In this document: positions 1-5,038 of the stretch, one piece after another
How the letters are laid out: each line of letters starts with the position of its first letter
How positions within the stretch are numbered: position 1 is the first letter of the stretch
Notes under the pieces: model-generated
Database searches by the model: none
What the model was told of the DNA's origin: nothing
Seen by the model: the letters and a program-made list of their open reading frames with translations, nothing else
Assembly (NCBI GenBank): GCA_021151805.1
Contig: JAGKWN010000179.1
Span: 1 to 5,126, forward strand
Direction: 5' to 3'
DNA: 5,126 bases
Source: Cytophagaceae bacterium
Lineage (GTDB): Bacteria; Bacteroidota; Bacteroidia; Cytophagales; Cytophagaceae
Program-made: the position numbers and the translations under genes

Positions 1-200
1 CAATCAATATTTATTTTTTCAAGATTCAAAAAATCATTAAGTGATTTTATAGCAATATCAGAAAGTTCCCGATTCGTTTTAAGTTGATTAAATCCAACAT
101 GAAGTCTGATTGTACAACGAAGGAAGTCCGAAAATATTTCTGCTTCTAAGGTAGTTTCATTTACCCATTTTGCTATGTTAAGAAATTCTTGTTTGGTCAT
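1..200 (-). CDS. N-terminal part of an unrecognised protein (runs off left edge)
   Basis: An open frame begins at ATG 200-198 and stays open to the window edge, giving about 66 residues that start MTKQEFLNIAKWVNETTLEA. The reading is helical and mixed-charge, with no signal peptide, membrane segment or motif I recognise. The frame is also open upstream to a stop near 268, but no other ATG lies in frame there, so 200 is the best start. It follows arr by 64 bp on the same strand and may be co-transcribed with it. The coding sequence is AT-rich like the lipoprotein and SUKH genes. I cannot assign a function. A small cytoplasmic immunity-type or accessory protein is possible but unsupported. That it is a real gene is likely; its length is unknown. 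Confidence 0.6.
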   Translation of the reverse strand, partial: MTKQEFLNIAKWVNETTLEAEIFSDFLRCTIRLHVGFNQLKTNRELSDIAIKSLNDFLNLEKINID

Positions 201-264
201 AGAATGAACATTTTCTTTTTTTTCATAAAACGCATTCTTGTCGGCATTAACCTTTAATAATAAA

Positions 265-702
265 TCAGTTTATAATCTCCCCTTTGTTATTCGCAAGCCG
301 CTCCCGCCATGTTTGTATCTCTTCCGGTGTCTGCCGTACCCAGTCCGTTATTTCCCCGACAATTTTCAATGGTGCCTGGCTACGATACGAACGTGTGGGA
401 TTACCGGGAAATTTTTTATCCGTAACATTGGGGTCGTTTTCAAAAGCACCCGTCGGTTCTACCAGGTATACACGTTGATCTCCGTTGCCCTGGGCAAGAG
501 CCGCAGCAAGCCCGGCACCATTTACCAATGCTGTAAAATAAATGTGGTTCATAATGATTTCGGGCTTGTAATTGGATTGAAAACCTGCAGTAAGCAAATC
601 ACCAACCTTCAGATCTGCGCGTGTTCCGTGATAAAACGGTCCATGATCTAAAACATCGGTTTGGTCAGATGCATTCATTTTATTTTCCATGTAATGATTC
701 AT
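265..702 (-). CDS. arr: Rifampin ADP-ribosyltransferase (Arr family)
   Basis: Arr enzymes inactivate rifamycins in the cytoplasm by transferring ADP-ribose from NAD+ to the C23 hydroxyl of the ansa chain. The 145-residue product covers the whole compact family. It has FYHGT (His25), the GDLLTAGFQSNY block (34-45), HIYFTA (Tyr55), YLVEPTG (79-85), DPNVTDKKFPGNPTRSYR (90-107) and IVGEITDW (114-121). His25, Tyr55 and Asp90 match the His19-Tyr49-Asp84 active-site residues of Mycobacterium smegmatis Arr with a constant offset of six, so the enzyme looks intact. The ATG at 702 overlaps the stop of the lipoprotein gene as ATGA, suggesting translational coupling. In-frame ATGs at 690 and 678 are alternative starts and would also keep the domain whole. 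The family call is very secure. Activity on rifampin here is inferred from homology. Confidence 0.95.
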   Translation of the reverse strand: MNHYMENKMNASDQTDVLDHGPFYHGTRADLKVGDLLTAGFQSNYKPEIIMNHIYFTALVNGAGLAAALAQGNGDQRVYLVEPTGAFENDPNVTDKKFPGNPTRSYRSQAPLKIVGEITDWVRQTPEEIQTWRERLANNKGEIIN

Positions 703-1220
703 TTACTATTAATGAGTGTAATATATGTATTGATGTGATATGCATCTTTACCACTAATCGAATCTTTAAAAACTGATAGAACTTTTGTATATTTTTTATT
801 TATTTGATCACTGTAAAAAATACAGACTTCTTTTGAAATACTATCGCTATCAAAATCGGCTAATGTATCGTCCAGAGAATATTTATATTCCCCACCGCTA
901 TAATGCTCAAATTCAGTATTGCCAAAATCATAATACTTTTCATTTACAATTCTGTTCTTATGGTCATATTTATAATCAATTCTGAATTTCACTCCATAAG
1001 GTTTTGCACCGTATTCGCTTACAACATTTTTTGCAGAATCAAACTTTTCTATACTCAAATACAAGTCTTCGCCTGGGATATAGCCGGTTGTTACTCTTCT
1101 AACAATCCGTCCGTGATTGTCTTTCGTTTCTTCAAGCACTTCCCTTTCTTTTGGAGAACTGCTGTCTGAAACGCTACAGCTGCTTATACATACGAATAAC
1201 GCTATGATATAATATTTCAT
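699..1220 (-). CDS. Small putative lipoprotein with YD-like segment
   Basis: The 173-residue product starts MKYYIIALFVCISSC. This is a short hydrophobic signal ending in an I-S-S-C lipobox with the lipidated cysteine at position 15, followed by a Ser-rich linker. It is therefore predicted to be exported and membrane-anchored. The mature part is polar and rich in Tyr, Asp and Lys. Residues 82-98 (DYKYDHKNRIVNEKYYD) and the weaker 34-41 (DNHGRIVR) resemble the Y-x-Y-D-x-x-x-R-I pattern of YD/RHS-type beta repeats, but there are too few copies to call an RHS protein. The gene is AT-rich. Its stop overlaps the arr start by 4 bp, and 46 bp separate it from the reductase gene upstream. I do not recognise a specific family. 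The lipoprotein call is fairly secure and the function is unknown. Confidence 0.8.
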   Translation of the reverse strand: MKYYIIALFVCISSCSVSDSSSPKEREVLEETKDNHGRIVRRVTTGYIPGEDLYLSIEKFDSAKNVVSEYGAKPYGVKFRIDYKYDHKNRIVNEKYYDFGNTEFEHYSGGEYKYSLDDTLADFDSDSISKEVCIFYSDQINKKYTKVLSVFKDSISGKDAYHINTYITLINSK

Positions 1221-1266
1221 AAATGATGATATTATTGCTCCCTAGCCAATATTTTCTTATTTTATT

Positions 1267-1839
1267 CTATTTCTCCACCGTATAATTCAAAGCCGTTACA
1301 CCACTTGTAAATTGTTTTGTATCTACCAGGTTCAGTTTTATTTTATCTTTAATATCTGTAAACAGCGGAATACCTTGCCCTAAAACAATAGGATTGACAA
1401 ACAACCAGTAACCGTCAATCAGCCCCTGCTGGATCAACGCATGTGTTGCAGTCGGACTGCCGAAAAGCAGGATCTCTTTGCTGCCACCGGATTGTTTAAT
1501 GGTATTAAGCCTCTCCGCAAGGTTATCGCTGATGATTGTGGTGTTAGGAAGATCTTTCCCTTGCATTGATTTTGACACAACAATCTTGTGTACATCTTTA
1601 TACCACTTTGAATGTTCGATGTCATGTTTGGATGCACCCGGTTGGTCTGCTGCTGTTGGCCAGTAGCTTTCCATCATGTCGTATGTTACACGACCATATA
1701 AAGCGGTATCACCTTCGCTGATGCGCTTGCCGACATGATCAAAGATTTCCTGGTCAACCTTGATCCAGTTCATCTCACCGCTGGGACCAGCAACAAAGCC
1801 GTCAAGGGATATATGCATGAATGAAATTATTTTTCTCAT
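1267..1839 (-). CDS. Dihydrofolate reductase-fold family protein (RibD C-terminal type)
   Basis: This 190-residue cytoplasmic protein has the layout of stand-alone RibD_C / DHFR-fold reductases (the YyaP/YwjB group), which bind NADPH; the substrates of most members are unknown. Visible landmarks are the opening strand with ISLDGFVAG (10-18), MNW (23-25), LYGRVTYDMMESYWP (47-61, where the GR-TY block sits at the cofactor site), KIVVSKS (85-91), ILLFGSPTATHALIQQGLID (123-142) and the late strand NPIVLGQGIPLF (149-160). Length and motif order are normal for the family. It is not the housekeeping folA, whose motifs differ, and it lacks the deaminase domain of RibD. It starts 15 bp after the SUKH gene, so the two are probably one transcript. 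The family call is secure; the reaction is not known. Confidence 0.92.
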   Translation of the reverse strand: MRKIISFMHISLDGFVAGPSGEMNWIKVDQEIFDHVGKRISEGDTALYGRVTYDMMESYWPTAADQPGASKHDIEHSKWYKDVHKIVVSKSMQGKDLPNTTIISDNLAERLNTIKQSGGSKEILLFGSPTATHALIQQGLIDGYWLFVNPIVLGQGIPLFTDIKDKIKLNLVDTKQFTSGVTALNYTVEK

Positions 1840-1854
1840 AGAGTTAATATTTTG

Positions 1855-2448
1855 TTATTTATTTTTTTGATCAAGCATCATTTTTTCAACAATTTCAATT
1901 TCGTTTTTCAGAAATTCAAAAAAGGTTGAATAATTCGCATGTATCTCTCCATTAGTCCTAATTACTAAAAAATTTTCTCCATCTGTAAAGTAGCCAATAT
2001 TCTCATTGAAGGAATAAGTTCTTCCTCCGATATAAAGTAAACTTTCATCTACATTATATCCATGTATCCAAAAAGTATTTGCATCTCCCAAATCAAGCTG
2101 TTGCAATACTGCTCTATTTAACAATCCAGTTGTATAAATTGATGATGGTAAACCAAAAAGCTTCATGTCATATATAAAGCAACCATTCATATTTTGTAAT
2201 ACTTCTTTATATGATGAAGGTATTATTTTACCAGTTCTTGCTTCAAATTCACTTAACCACGTCATTTTAGCTGGTGGGAATAAAAGAATTCCGAAGTTTA
2301 AAGGAGCAACCCAAGGTCTGTAAAATATTTGTGCGGCACCATCTTCCCTAATTTTGCTTTTACTATCAAAACACTTTTCTGCTTGCAATTTGATAACAAT
2401 CCATTCAGGTGAAAGCTTCTCAAAAAATTGCTTTAAATCAGATGTCAT
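1855..2448 (-). CDS. SMI1/KNR4 (SUKH) domain protein, possible immunity protein
   Basis: The 197-residue protein has no signal peptide or membrane segment and is predicted cytoplasmic. From about residue 62 it follows the SUKH pattern: W64 and E67 in the first helix, GKIIPSSYKEVLQNMNG (73-89, the IP-S-Y-K-L-NG signature), then LFGLPSSIY (97-105). A beta-rich C-terminal half follows with IGYFTDGENFLVI and a closing NGEI-YSTFFEFL segment. The N-terminal 60 residues are not recognised. In bacteria, SUKH proteins are frequent immunity factors against polymorphic or contact-dependent toxins, although others have different roles. No toxin gene is visible nearby, so an immunity role is inference. 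The gene is AT-rich and lies 15 bp upstream of the DHFR-fold gene, 47 bp after the exported protein gene. The domain call is good. Confidence 0.82.
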   Translation of the reverse strand: MTSDLKQFFEKLSPEWIVIKLQAEKCFDSKSKIREDGAAQIFYRPWVAPLNFGILLFPPAKMTWLSEFEARTGKIIPSSYKEVLQNMNGCFIYDMKLFGLPSSIYTTGLLNRAVLQQLDLGDANTFWIHGYNVDESLLYIGGRTYSFNENIGYFTDGENFLVIRTNGEIHANYSTFFEFLKNEIEIVEKMMLDQKNK

Positions 2449-2495
2449 AGTTGAAATTATTTACTCTTTATCCAAAATATGCTGGCTTTTCAAAC

Positions 2496-2975
2496 TTATT
2501 CTTTATTACCTATAGCATTAAAGAATCCAAAATGTCCTGAATCAGGACTATCATTTGCCTGTCCGAAAATCATGGAATACTGGTTCTTTTTAATAGCAGG
2601 AAACCTGCTTTTAGTAAGGTTAGAGAAAGGATAATTATCGATTCTTATCTGGATGGCATTGCCGGATCTGAGGAAAATACTTTTCCCCTCAACTTCAGCT
2701 GCGTAAAAATCCATGTAACAGCTATACTCCCATCCATATCTTACTTCAAAATAATCCAGCTCTTTCTCCAGAGCAGGAAGCTTAATCTGGCCGTTATTTC
2801 CATAAATAACAAGCGTATCTCTTTCTCCTTTGAACCTGAATTTCACAACAGTTTCTTTCGCAATAGCTGCCTGTAACGTATCATCAACGTAAATAGTGAT
2901 ATTAATTGCCTGCTGGCAATATCCTGCATATGCGAGCATCATAAATAAAAAAGTAAGTGGTATTGATTTTTTCAT
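2496..2975 (-). CDS. Exported protein of unknown function
   Basis: I start this 159-residue protein at ATG 2975 because a standard Sec signal peptide begins there. It has MKK, a hydrophobic core (IPLTFLFMMLAYA) and a Bacteroidota-typical end GYC-QQ, with cleavage probably after residue 20. The open frame continues upstream to 3203, but that extension encodes low-complexity sequence translated from intergenic repeats and would bury the signal peptide, so I reject it. The mature protein looks beta-rich, with alternating patterns such as INITIYVDD, VVKFRFKG, DTLVIYG and AIQIRIDNY, and may be periplasmic or surface-located. There is no lipobox and no recognised domain. It appears to be a single-gene unit between repeat-rich DNA and the SUKH gene. 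A 10 bp inverted repeat abuts its start codon. Function unknown. Confidence 0.78.
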   Translation of the reverse strand: MKKSIPLTFLFMMLAYAGYCQQAINITIYVDDTLQAAIAKETVVKFRFKGERDTLVIYGNNGQIKLPALEKELDYFEVRYGWEYSCYMDFYAAEVEGKSIFLRSGNAIQIRIDNYPFSNLTKSRFPAIKKNQYSMIFGQANDSPDSGHFGFFNAIGNKE

Positions 2976-3012
2976 TGATAAAATAAAATATATTCCCTGC
3001 TGTATTTTATCA
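2976..3012. repeat. 10 bp perfect inverted repeat just upstream of a start codon
   Basis: TGATAAAATA at 2976-2985 is matched by TATTTTATCA at 3003-3012 across a 17 bp spacer. The left arm touches the ATG (2975-2973) of the exported protein gene. Seen directly in sequence. It could be an operator for a dimeric regulator or a 5' leader hairpin that masks the start. Because the region is AT-rich, chance is not excluded. Confidence 0.45.
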
Positions 3013-3090
3013 TAAGTATACAAAAAACCTCGTGTTTTATATCGGTTTCTTTCAAAAAAAGAGTAATCAACGAAGGACCCTACGCTTTCC

Positions 3091-3122
3091 CCAGGGGGAG
3101 ACCAGGGGGAGACCACAGGGAG
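3091..3122. repeat. G-rich 11 bp tandem repeat
   Basis: CCAGGGGGAGA occurs at 3091-3101 and again at 3102-3112, followed by a degenerate third unit (CCACAGGGAG, 3113-3122). On the plus strand this gives four G-runs (3094-3098, 3105-3109, 3118-3120, 3130-3132) with loops of 6, 8 and 9. The first unit also joins TTTCC to form a TCCCCAGGGGGA near-palindrome. It lies in the gap behind clpP, within DNA that is clearly non-coding in character. It is probably part of a dispersed intergenic repeat; its function is unknown. Confidence 0.6.
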
Positions 3123-3171
3123 CCTAACCGGGAGGCCGGAATTTCGGTTAAAAAACAGGTAGCGGGTAAGG

Positions 3172-3202
3172 TGCAGGAGGCGTATGCAATACACCTCCTG
3201 CA
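3172..3202. repeat. Palindromic hairpin element downstream of clpP
   Basis: A 9 bp perfect arm, TGCAGGAGG (3172-3180), pairs with CCTCCTGCA (3194-3202). Inside it, after one mismatch, GTAT pairs with ATAC around a 3-base loop (3186-3188). On the minus strand this hairpin begins 37 bp past the clpP stop and could protect or end the clpP transcript. The nearest T-run on that strand (complement of 3150-3155) is about 17 bases further on, so it is not a classic intrinsic terminator. Confidence 0.6.
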
Positions 3203-3234
3203 ATACAATGATGGTGATGCGGCGTATGCAATAC
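3179..3234. repeat. Direct repeat of a 14 bp palindromic motif
   Basis: GGCGTATGCAATAC is present at 3179-3192 and exactly again at 3221-3234. Its core TGCAATAC also occurs at 3199-3206. The three cores start at 3185, 3199 and 3227, so they are spaced by 14 and 28 bp, a 14 bp period. The second full copy contains a small CGTAT-GCA-ATACG palindrome. This resembles a short intergenic repeat family, but copy number elsewhere in the genome cannot be seen here. Confidence 0.6.
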
Positions 3235-3238
3235 GAAC

Positions 3239-3886
3239 CTACTTTGTATGATATAAAATTTCGGGTTCAGGGTTATGCATCTGTATGAGGTTTGTCGTAT
3301 CGCCCAGCACTTCATCTACCAGGCCGTATTCCTTTGCTTCCAGCGCATTCAGATAACGGTCGCGGAGGAAGAATTCCTCAATTTCTTTCCAGCTGTGGCC
3401 GGTATTTTTACCGATGATGTGAAACAACTGGCTCTGAATCCGCTCCTGCTCTCTGGTAGCGATACGCACATCTTCTGTATAACCTTTGGATCCGCTGCTG
3501 GTAGGATGCATGTGCACGGTTGCATGCGACAAAGCGTAGCGTTTTCCCTTCTCCCCGCAGGTTAATAAGGCGGTGGCCATACTGCCGGAAAAACCTACAC
3601 AAACCGTTGATACAGGAGCGGAGATCATTCTCATGGCATCATAGATTGCCAGCCCGGCATACACGCTGCCGCCCGGACTTTGTATATACATATCAATCTG
3701 TCTGCCGGCATCCTGACTGTTTAGATAAAGCAATTGCGCTACGATCAGGTTCGCAACCTGGTCATCAATAGCTGTGCCCAGAAAAATAATACGTTCTTTG
3801 AGCAGCAGACTGTAAATATCATAGGATCTTTCGCCACGGCTAGTCTGGTCGATCACCATGGGAATTACATTGGCACTTGGTATCAT
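3239..3886 (-). CDS. clpP: ATP-dependent Clp protease proteolytic subunit (divergent ClpP paralogue)
   Basis: ClpP forms a tetradecameric cytoplasmic serine-protease barrel that degrades proteins fed to it by an AAA+ unfoldase such as ClpX. The 215-residue product has the conserved N-terminus PMVIDQTSRGERSYDIYS (9-26), YIQSPGGSVYAGLAIYD (67-83) and the nucleophile block GFSGSM with Ser102. His127 and Asp176 (in RDRY) complete the triad. All three sit nine residues before the E. coli positions 111, 136 and 185. Oddities: the usual His-Gln-Pro after the catalytic His is His-Pro-Thr, and the acidic oligomerisation-sensor residue before Arg-Asp is Leu174. It is not next to tig or clpX as the housekeeping gene usually is; it follows an anti-sigma-like gene by 3 bp. 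I read it as an accessory paralogue, probably active. The family call is very secure; the paralogue status is inferred. Confidence 0.93.
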   Translation of the reverse strand: MIPSANVIPMVIDQTSRGERSYDIYSLLLKERIIFLGTAIDDQVANLIVAQLLYLNSQDAGRQIDMYIQSPGGSVYAGLAIYDAMRMISAPVSTVCVGFSGSMATALLTCGEKGKRYALSHATVHMHPTSSGSKGYTEDVRIATREQERIQSQLFHIIGKNTGHSWKEIEEFFLRDRYLNALEAKEYGLVDEVLGDTTNLIQMHNPEPEILYHTK

Positions 3887-3889
3887 ATA

Positions 3890-4159
3890 TTACAGGGAGA
3901 AGATGTTAAGAATTCTTTTTCTGAAACTGTTGTGCTGCGGCTCGGTCATGAGCCGCGCATGTATTTTATCCAGTTCATTCCTGAACTGCATGCGGCCATA
4001 GGCACGTACTACTTCGTAGGTGTGCTGCTGCCAACGTGTCTGTTCATTGAGGTCTGTATCTATTATCAGTCGGGCATCATACACCAGCCTGTCTTCAGGA
4101 GTTAACTGACCTTTCAGGTACTGTTCTGTTTCCTGTATGTTATTCAAGGAAGTCCTCAT
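3890..4159 (-). CDS. Small soluble anti-sigma-like protein
   Basis: The 89-residue product carries, at residues 9-40, the helical pattern IQETEQYLKGQLTPEDRL followed by an aspartate-rich second helix (the E-YL-G-L-PE...F-A-L--D--L style). That pattern is common at the N-terminus of Bacteroidota anti-sigma-like proteins encoded after sigma-70 genes. The remainder is charged and helical (to residue 72), ending in a basic, hydrophobic tail RKRILNIF. Unlike many relatives there is no transmembrane helix, so it should stay in the cytoplasm. Its ATG lies inside the end of the sigma gene (20 bp overlap, different frame), and its stop is 3 bp before clpP, so all three are almost certainly co-translated. 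A partner role to the sigma factor, perhaps as a ClpP substrate or adaptor, is inference from position and motif. Confidence 0.82.
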   Translation of the reverse strand: MRTSLNNIQETEQYLKGQLTPEDRLVYDARLIIDTDLNEQTRWQQHTYEVVRAYGRMQFRNELDKIHARLMTEPQHNSFRKRILNIFSL

Positions 4160-4673
4160 ACTGCTGTGCGTTTGATTTTACCAGGTCTCTTACTTTTTCA
4201 AGGCATTTGAATTTCTGCACCGTGGCAGAGCGCACCCCGGAATAGCCGAAACGTTTGGCAATCTGCTCTGCGTTCTGATTTTCGTAATAAAACGCCTGCA
4301 GCAAGTCCATACACTTCTGCCCCGTTTGTTGCAGGAACAATAACAGTCTGGAAGACACGACCGGCTTACTTTGATCAGTCATAGTCAATGCTTGCTCAGG
4401 AAGCTCCGTGTAACGCTGCTTCTCCTGATGCTTTTTATTCCATAAATGTTTGGCAATTCCGAATACATAGGCTTTCTGATCAGCAATAGCATCCGCTGCC
4501 AGATCCTTTTCATGGTAGATGATCAGGGCATCATGAAAGATGTCTTTAGCTTCCTCCAGAGAGCCGCCTCTCCTGCTGATGTATTTACAGAGCGGAGGAA
4601 AAACCGACTGGTATAATGTTATAAGCAGGGCTTCTTTCTCCTGCGTGTTACAGGTAGCAACGAGTTCTGTCAT
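4140..4673 (-). CDS. ECF-like RNA polymerase sigma-70 family factor
   Basis: This 177-residue protein has the two-domain plan of ECF sigma factors, which direct RNA polymerase to a small set of promoters. Region 2 spans about residues 16-85: LYQSVFPPLCKYISRRGGSLEEAKDIFHDALIIYHEKD, then the DQKAYVFGIAKHLWNKKH helix that should contact the -10 DNA. Region 4 spans about 109-166, with CMDLLQAFYYENQNAEQIAKRFGY and a recognition-helix segment SATVQKFKCLEKVRDLV. Both are diverged from classic ECFs but match a form common in Bacteroidota. The start ATG at 4673 gives the full region 2. It heads a tight operon with an anti-sigma-like gene and clpP. No good TTTG/TAnnTTTG promoter is visible upstream, so it may be transcribed from an unusual promoter, possibly its own. 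Confidence 0.9.
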   Translation of the reverse strand: MTELVATCNTQEKEALLITLYQSVFPPLCKYISRRGGSLEEAKDIFHDALIIYHEKDLAADAIADQKAYVFGIAKHLWNKKHQEKQRYTELPEQALTMTDQSKPVVSSRLLLFLQQTGQKCMDLLQAFYYENQNAEQIAKRFGYSGVRSATVQKFKCLEKVRDLVKSNAQQYEDFLE

Positions 4674-4700
4674 AAGATTGCTTTTTTGTAGTTAAGTGCC

Positions 4701-4724
4701 GCAGGTAAGACAAGTATCACCTGC
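4701..4724. promoter_or_regulatory. Weak inverted repeat upstream of the sigma gene
   Basis: GCAGGT (4701-4706) and ACCTGC (4719-4724) form a 6 bp perfect inverted repeat with a 12 bp spacer, starting 28 bp before the sigma factor ATG on the minus strand. It could be an operator or leader hairpin. The arms are short, so confidence is low. Confidence 0.25.
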
Positions 4725-4764
4725 ATAAGGTAGTTTTTTTAATGGGCTTGTGCAACCCAACACC

Positions 4765-4787
4765 GTGGTCTGTGTGCCACAGACCAC
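4765..4787. repeat. Perfect 10 bp-arm hairpin with 3-base loop
   Basis: GTGGTCTGTG (4765-4774) pairs perfectly with CACAGACCAC (4778-4787) around TGC. A second, outer inverted pair AACACC (4759-4764) / GGTGTT (4801-4806) encloses it asymmetrically. It sits in the non-coding gap between the divergent genes. No T-run follows on either strand, so it does not look like an intrinsic terminator. It is more likely a repeat element or the end of a mobile-element remnant. Confidence 0.65.
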
Positions 4788-4891
4788 CATTGCTATTTCA
4801 GGTGTTCCTATTTTGTCTGACGCAGCTGTTCGGGATTTGTAATCCAATGTCGTTTAGTTAAGGAGATACTCTCTCAAAATCCACCGGACTC

Positions 4892-5014
4892 ATTTCAAAT
4901 GGCGTTAAGAAATTTTGGTTCATGAAGCTTTTTGAACGCTACAACTAGTCCCTTTTTTCCGGGACGGTTTTGCAGCGTTCGCGGAATGAACCAAAATTTT
5001 AGCCTATTTGAAAT
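4892..5014. repeat. 123 bp nested imperfect palindrome (MITE-like or structured RNA element)
   Basis: Five paired blocks nest symmetrically. They are ATTTCAAAT (4892-4900) with ATTTGAAAT (5006-5014); GGC (4901-4903) with GCC (5002-5004); AAATTTTGGTTCAT (4910-4923) with its exact complement (4986-4999); GAACGCT (4934-4940) with AGCGTTC (4974-4980); and GTCCC (4948-4952) with GGGAC (4961-4965) around a T-rich 8-base loop. The blocks are separated by internal loops, giving a long cruciform or hairpin. No open frame of note runs through it. It occupies much of the 397 bp gap (4674-5070), which is otherwise free of genes. A non-autonomous mobile element, a dispersed intergenic repeat or a structured RNA are all possible. 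Confidence 0.75.
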
Positions 5015-5038
5015 AAACCTTGATCTTTGGTTCTTTTG
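5007..5038 (+). promoter_or_regulatory. Candidate Bacteroidota promoter (TTTG-N20-TTCTTTTG)
   Basis: TTTG at 5007-5010 stands 20 bp before TTCTTTTG (5031-5038), one mismatch from the -7 box TAnnTTTG; known Bacteroidota promoters have the two boxes about 19-21 bp apart. It would drive the plus-strand gene starting at 5071. The TTTG lies in the right arm of the 123 bp palindrome. Low-complexity DNA makes chance matches easy. Confidence 0.3.

Noticed and set aside
238..651. Plus-strand open frames opposite arr
   Set aside because: The minus-strand frame encodes a full Arr enzyme with its catalytic residues; the opposite frames have no support.
785..1169. Plus-strand open frames opposite the lipoprotein gene
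   Set aside because: The AT-rich antisense frames have low-complexity Tyr/Ile/Phe content, while the minus-strand frame has a clear lipoprotein signal.
3021..3056. TTTG / TAnnTTTG promoter for the exported protein gene on the minus strand
   Set aside because: The TTTG boxes are there but the second lacks the TA, and the gap of 24 bp is longer than the usual 19-21.
2976..3203. N-terminal extension of the exported protein to ATG 3203
   Set aside because: The added 76 residues are translated from intergenic repeats (the G-rich tandem units and the hairpin after clpP) and would place the clear signal peptide in the middle of the protein.
3091..3240. CRISPR array
   Set aside because: The repeats are 8 to 14 bp, spacing is 14 to 28 bp, and no unique spacers of regular length or cas genes are present.
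3520..4105. Plus-strand open frames opposite clpP and the anti-sigma-like gene
   Set aside because: They are antisense shadows of well-supported minus-strand genes, with no recognisable domain and poor amino-acid patterns.
4701..4740. Intrinsic terminator on the plus strand (hairpin 4701-4724 followed by a T-run at 4734-4740)
   Set aside because: The stem is only 6 bp with a 12-base loop, the T-run begins nine bases after it, and no plus-strand gene lies upstream to be terminated.
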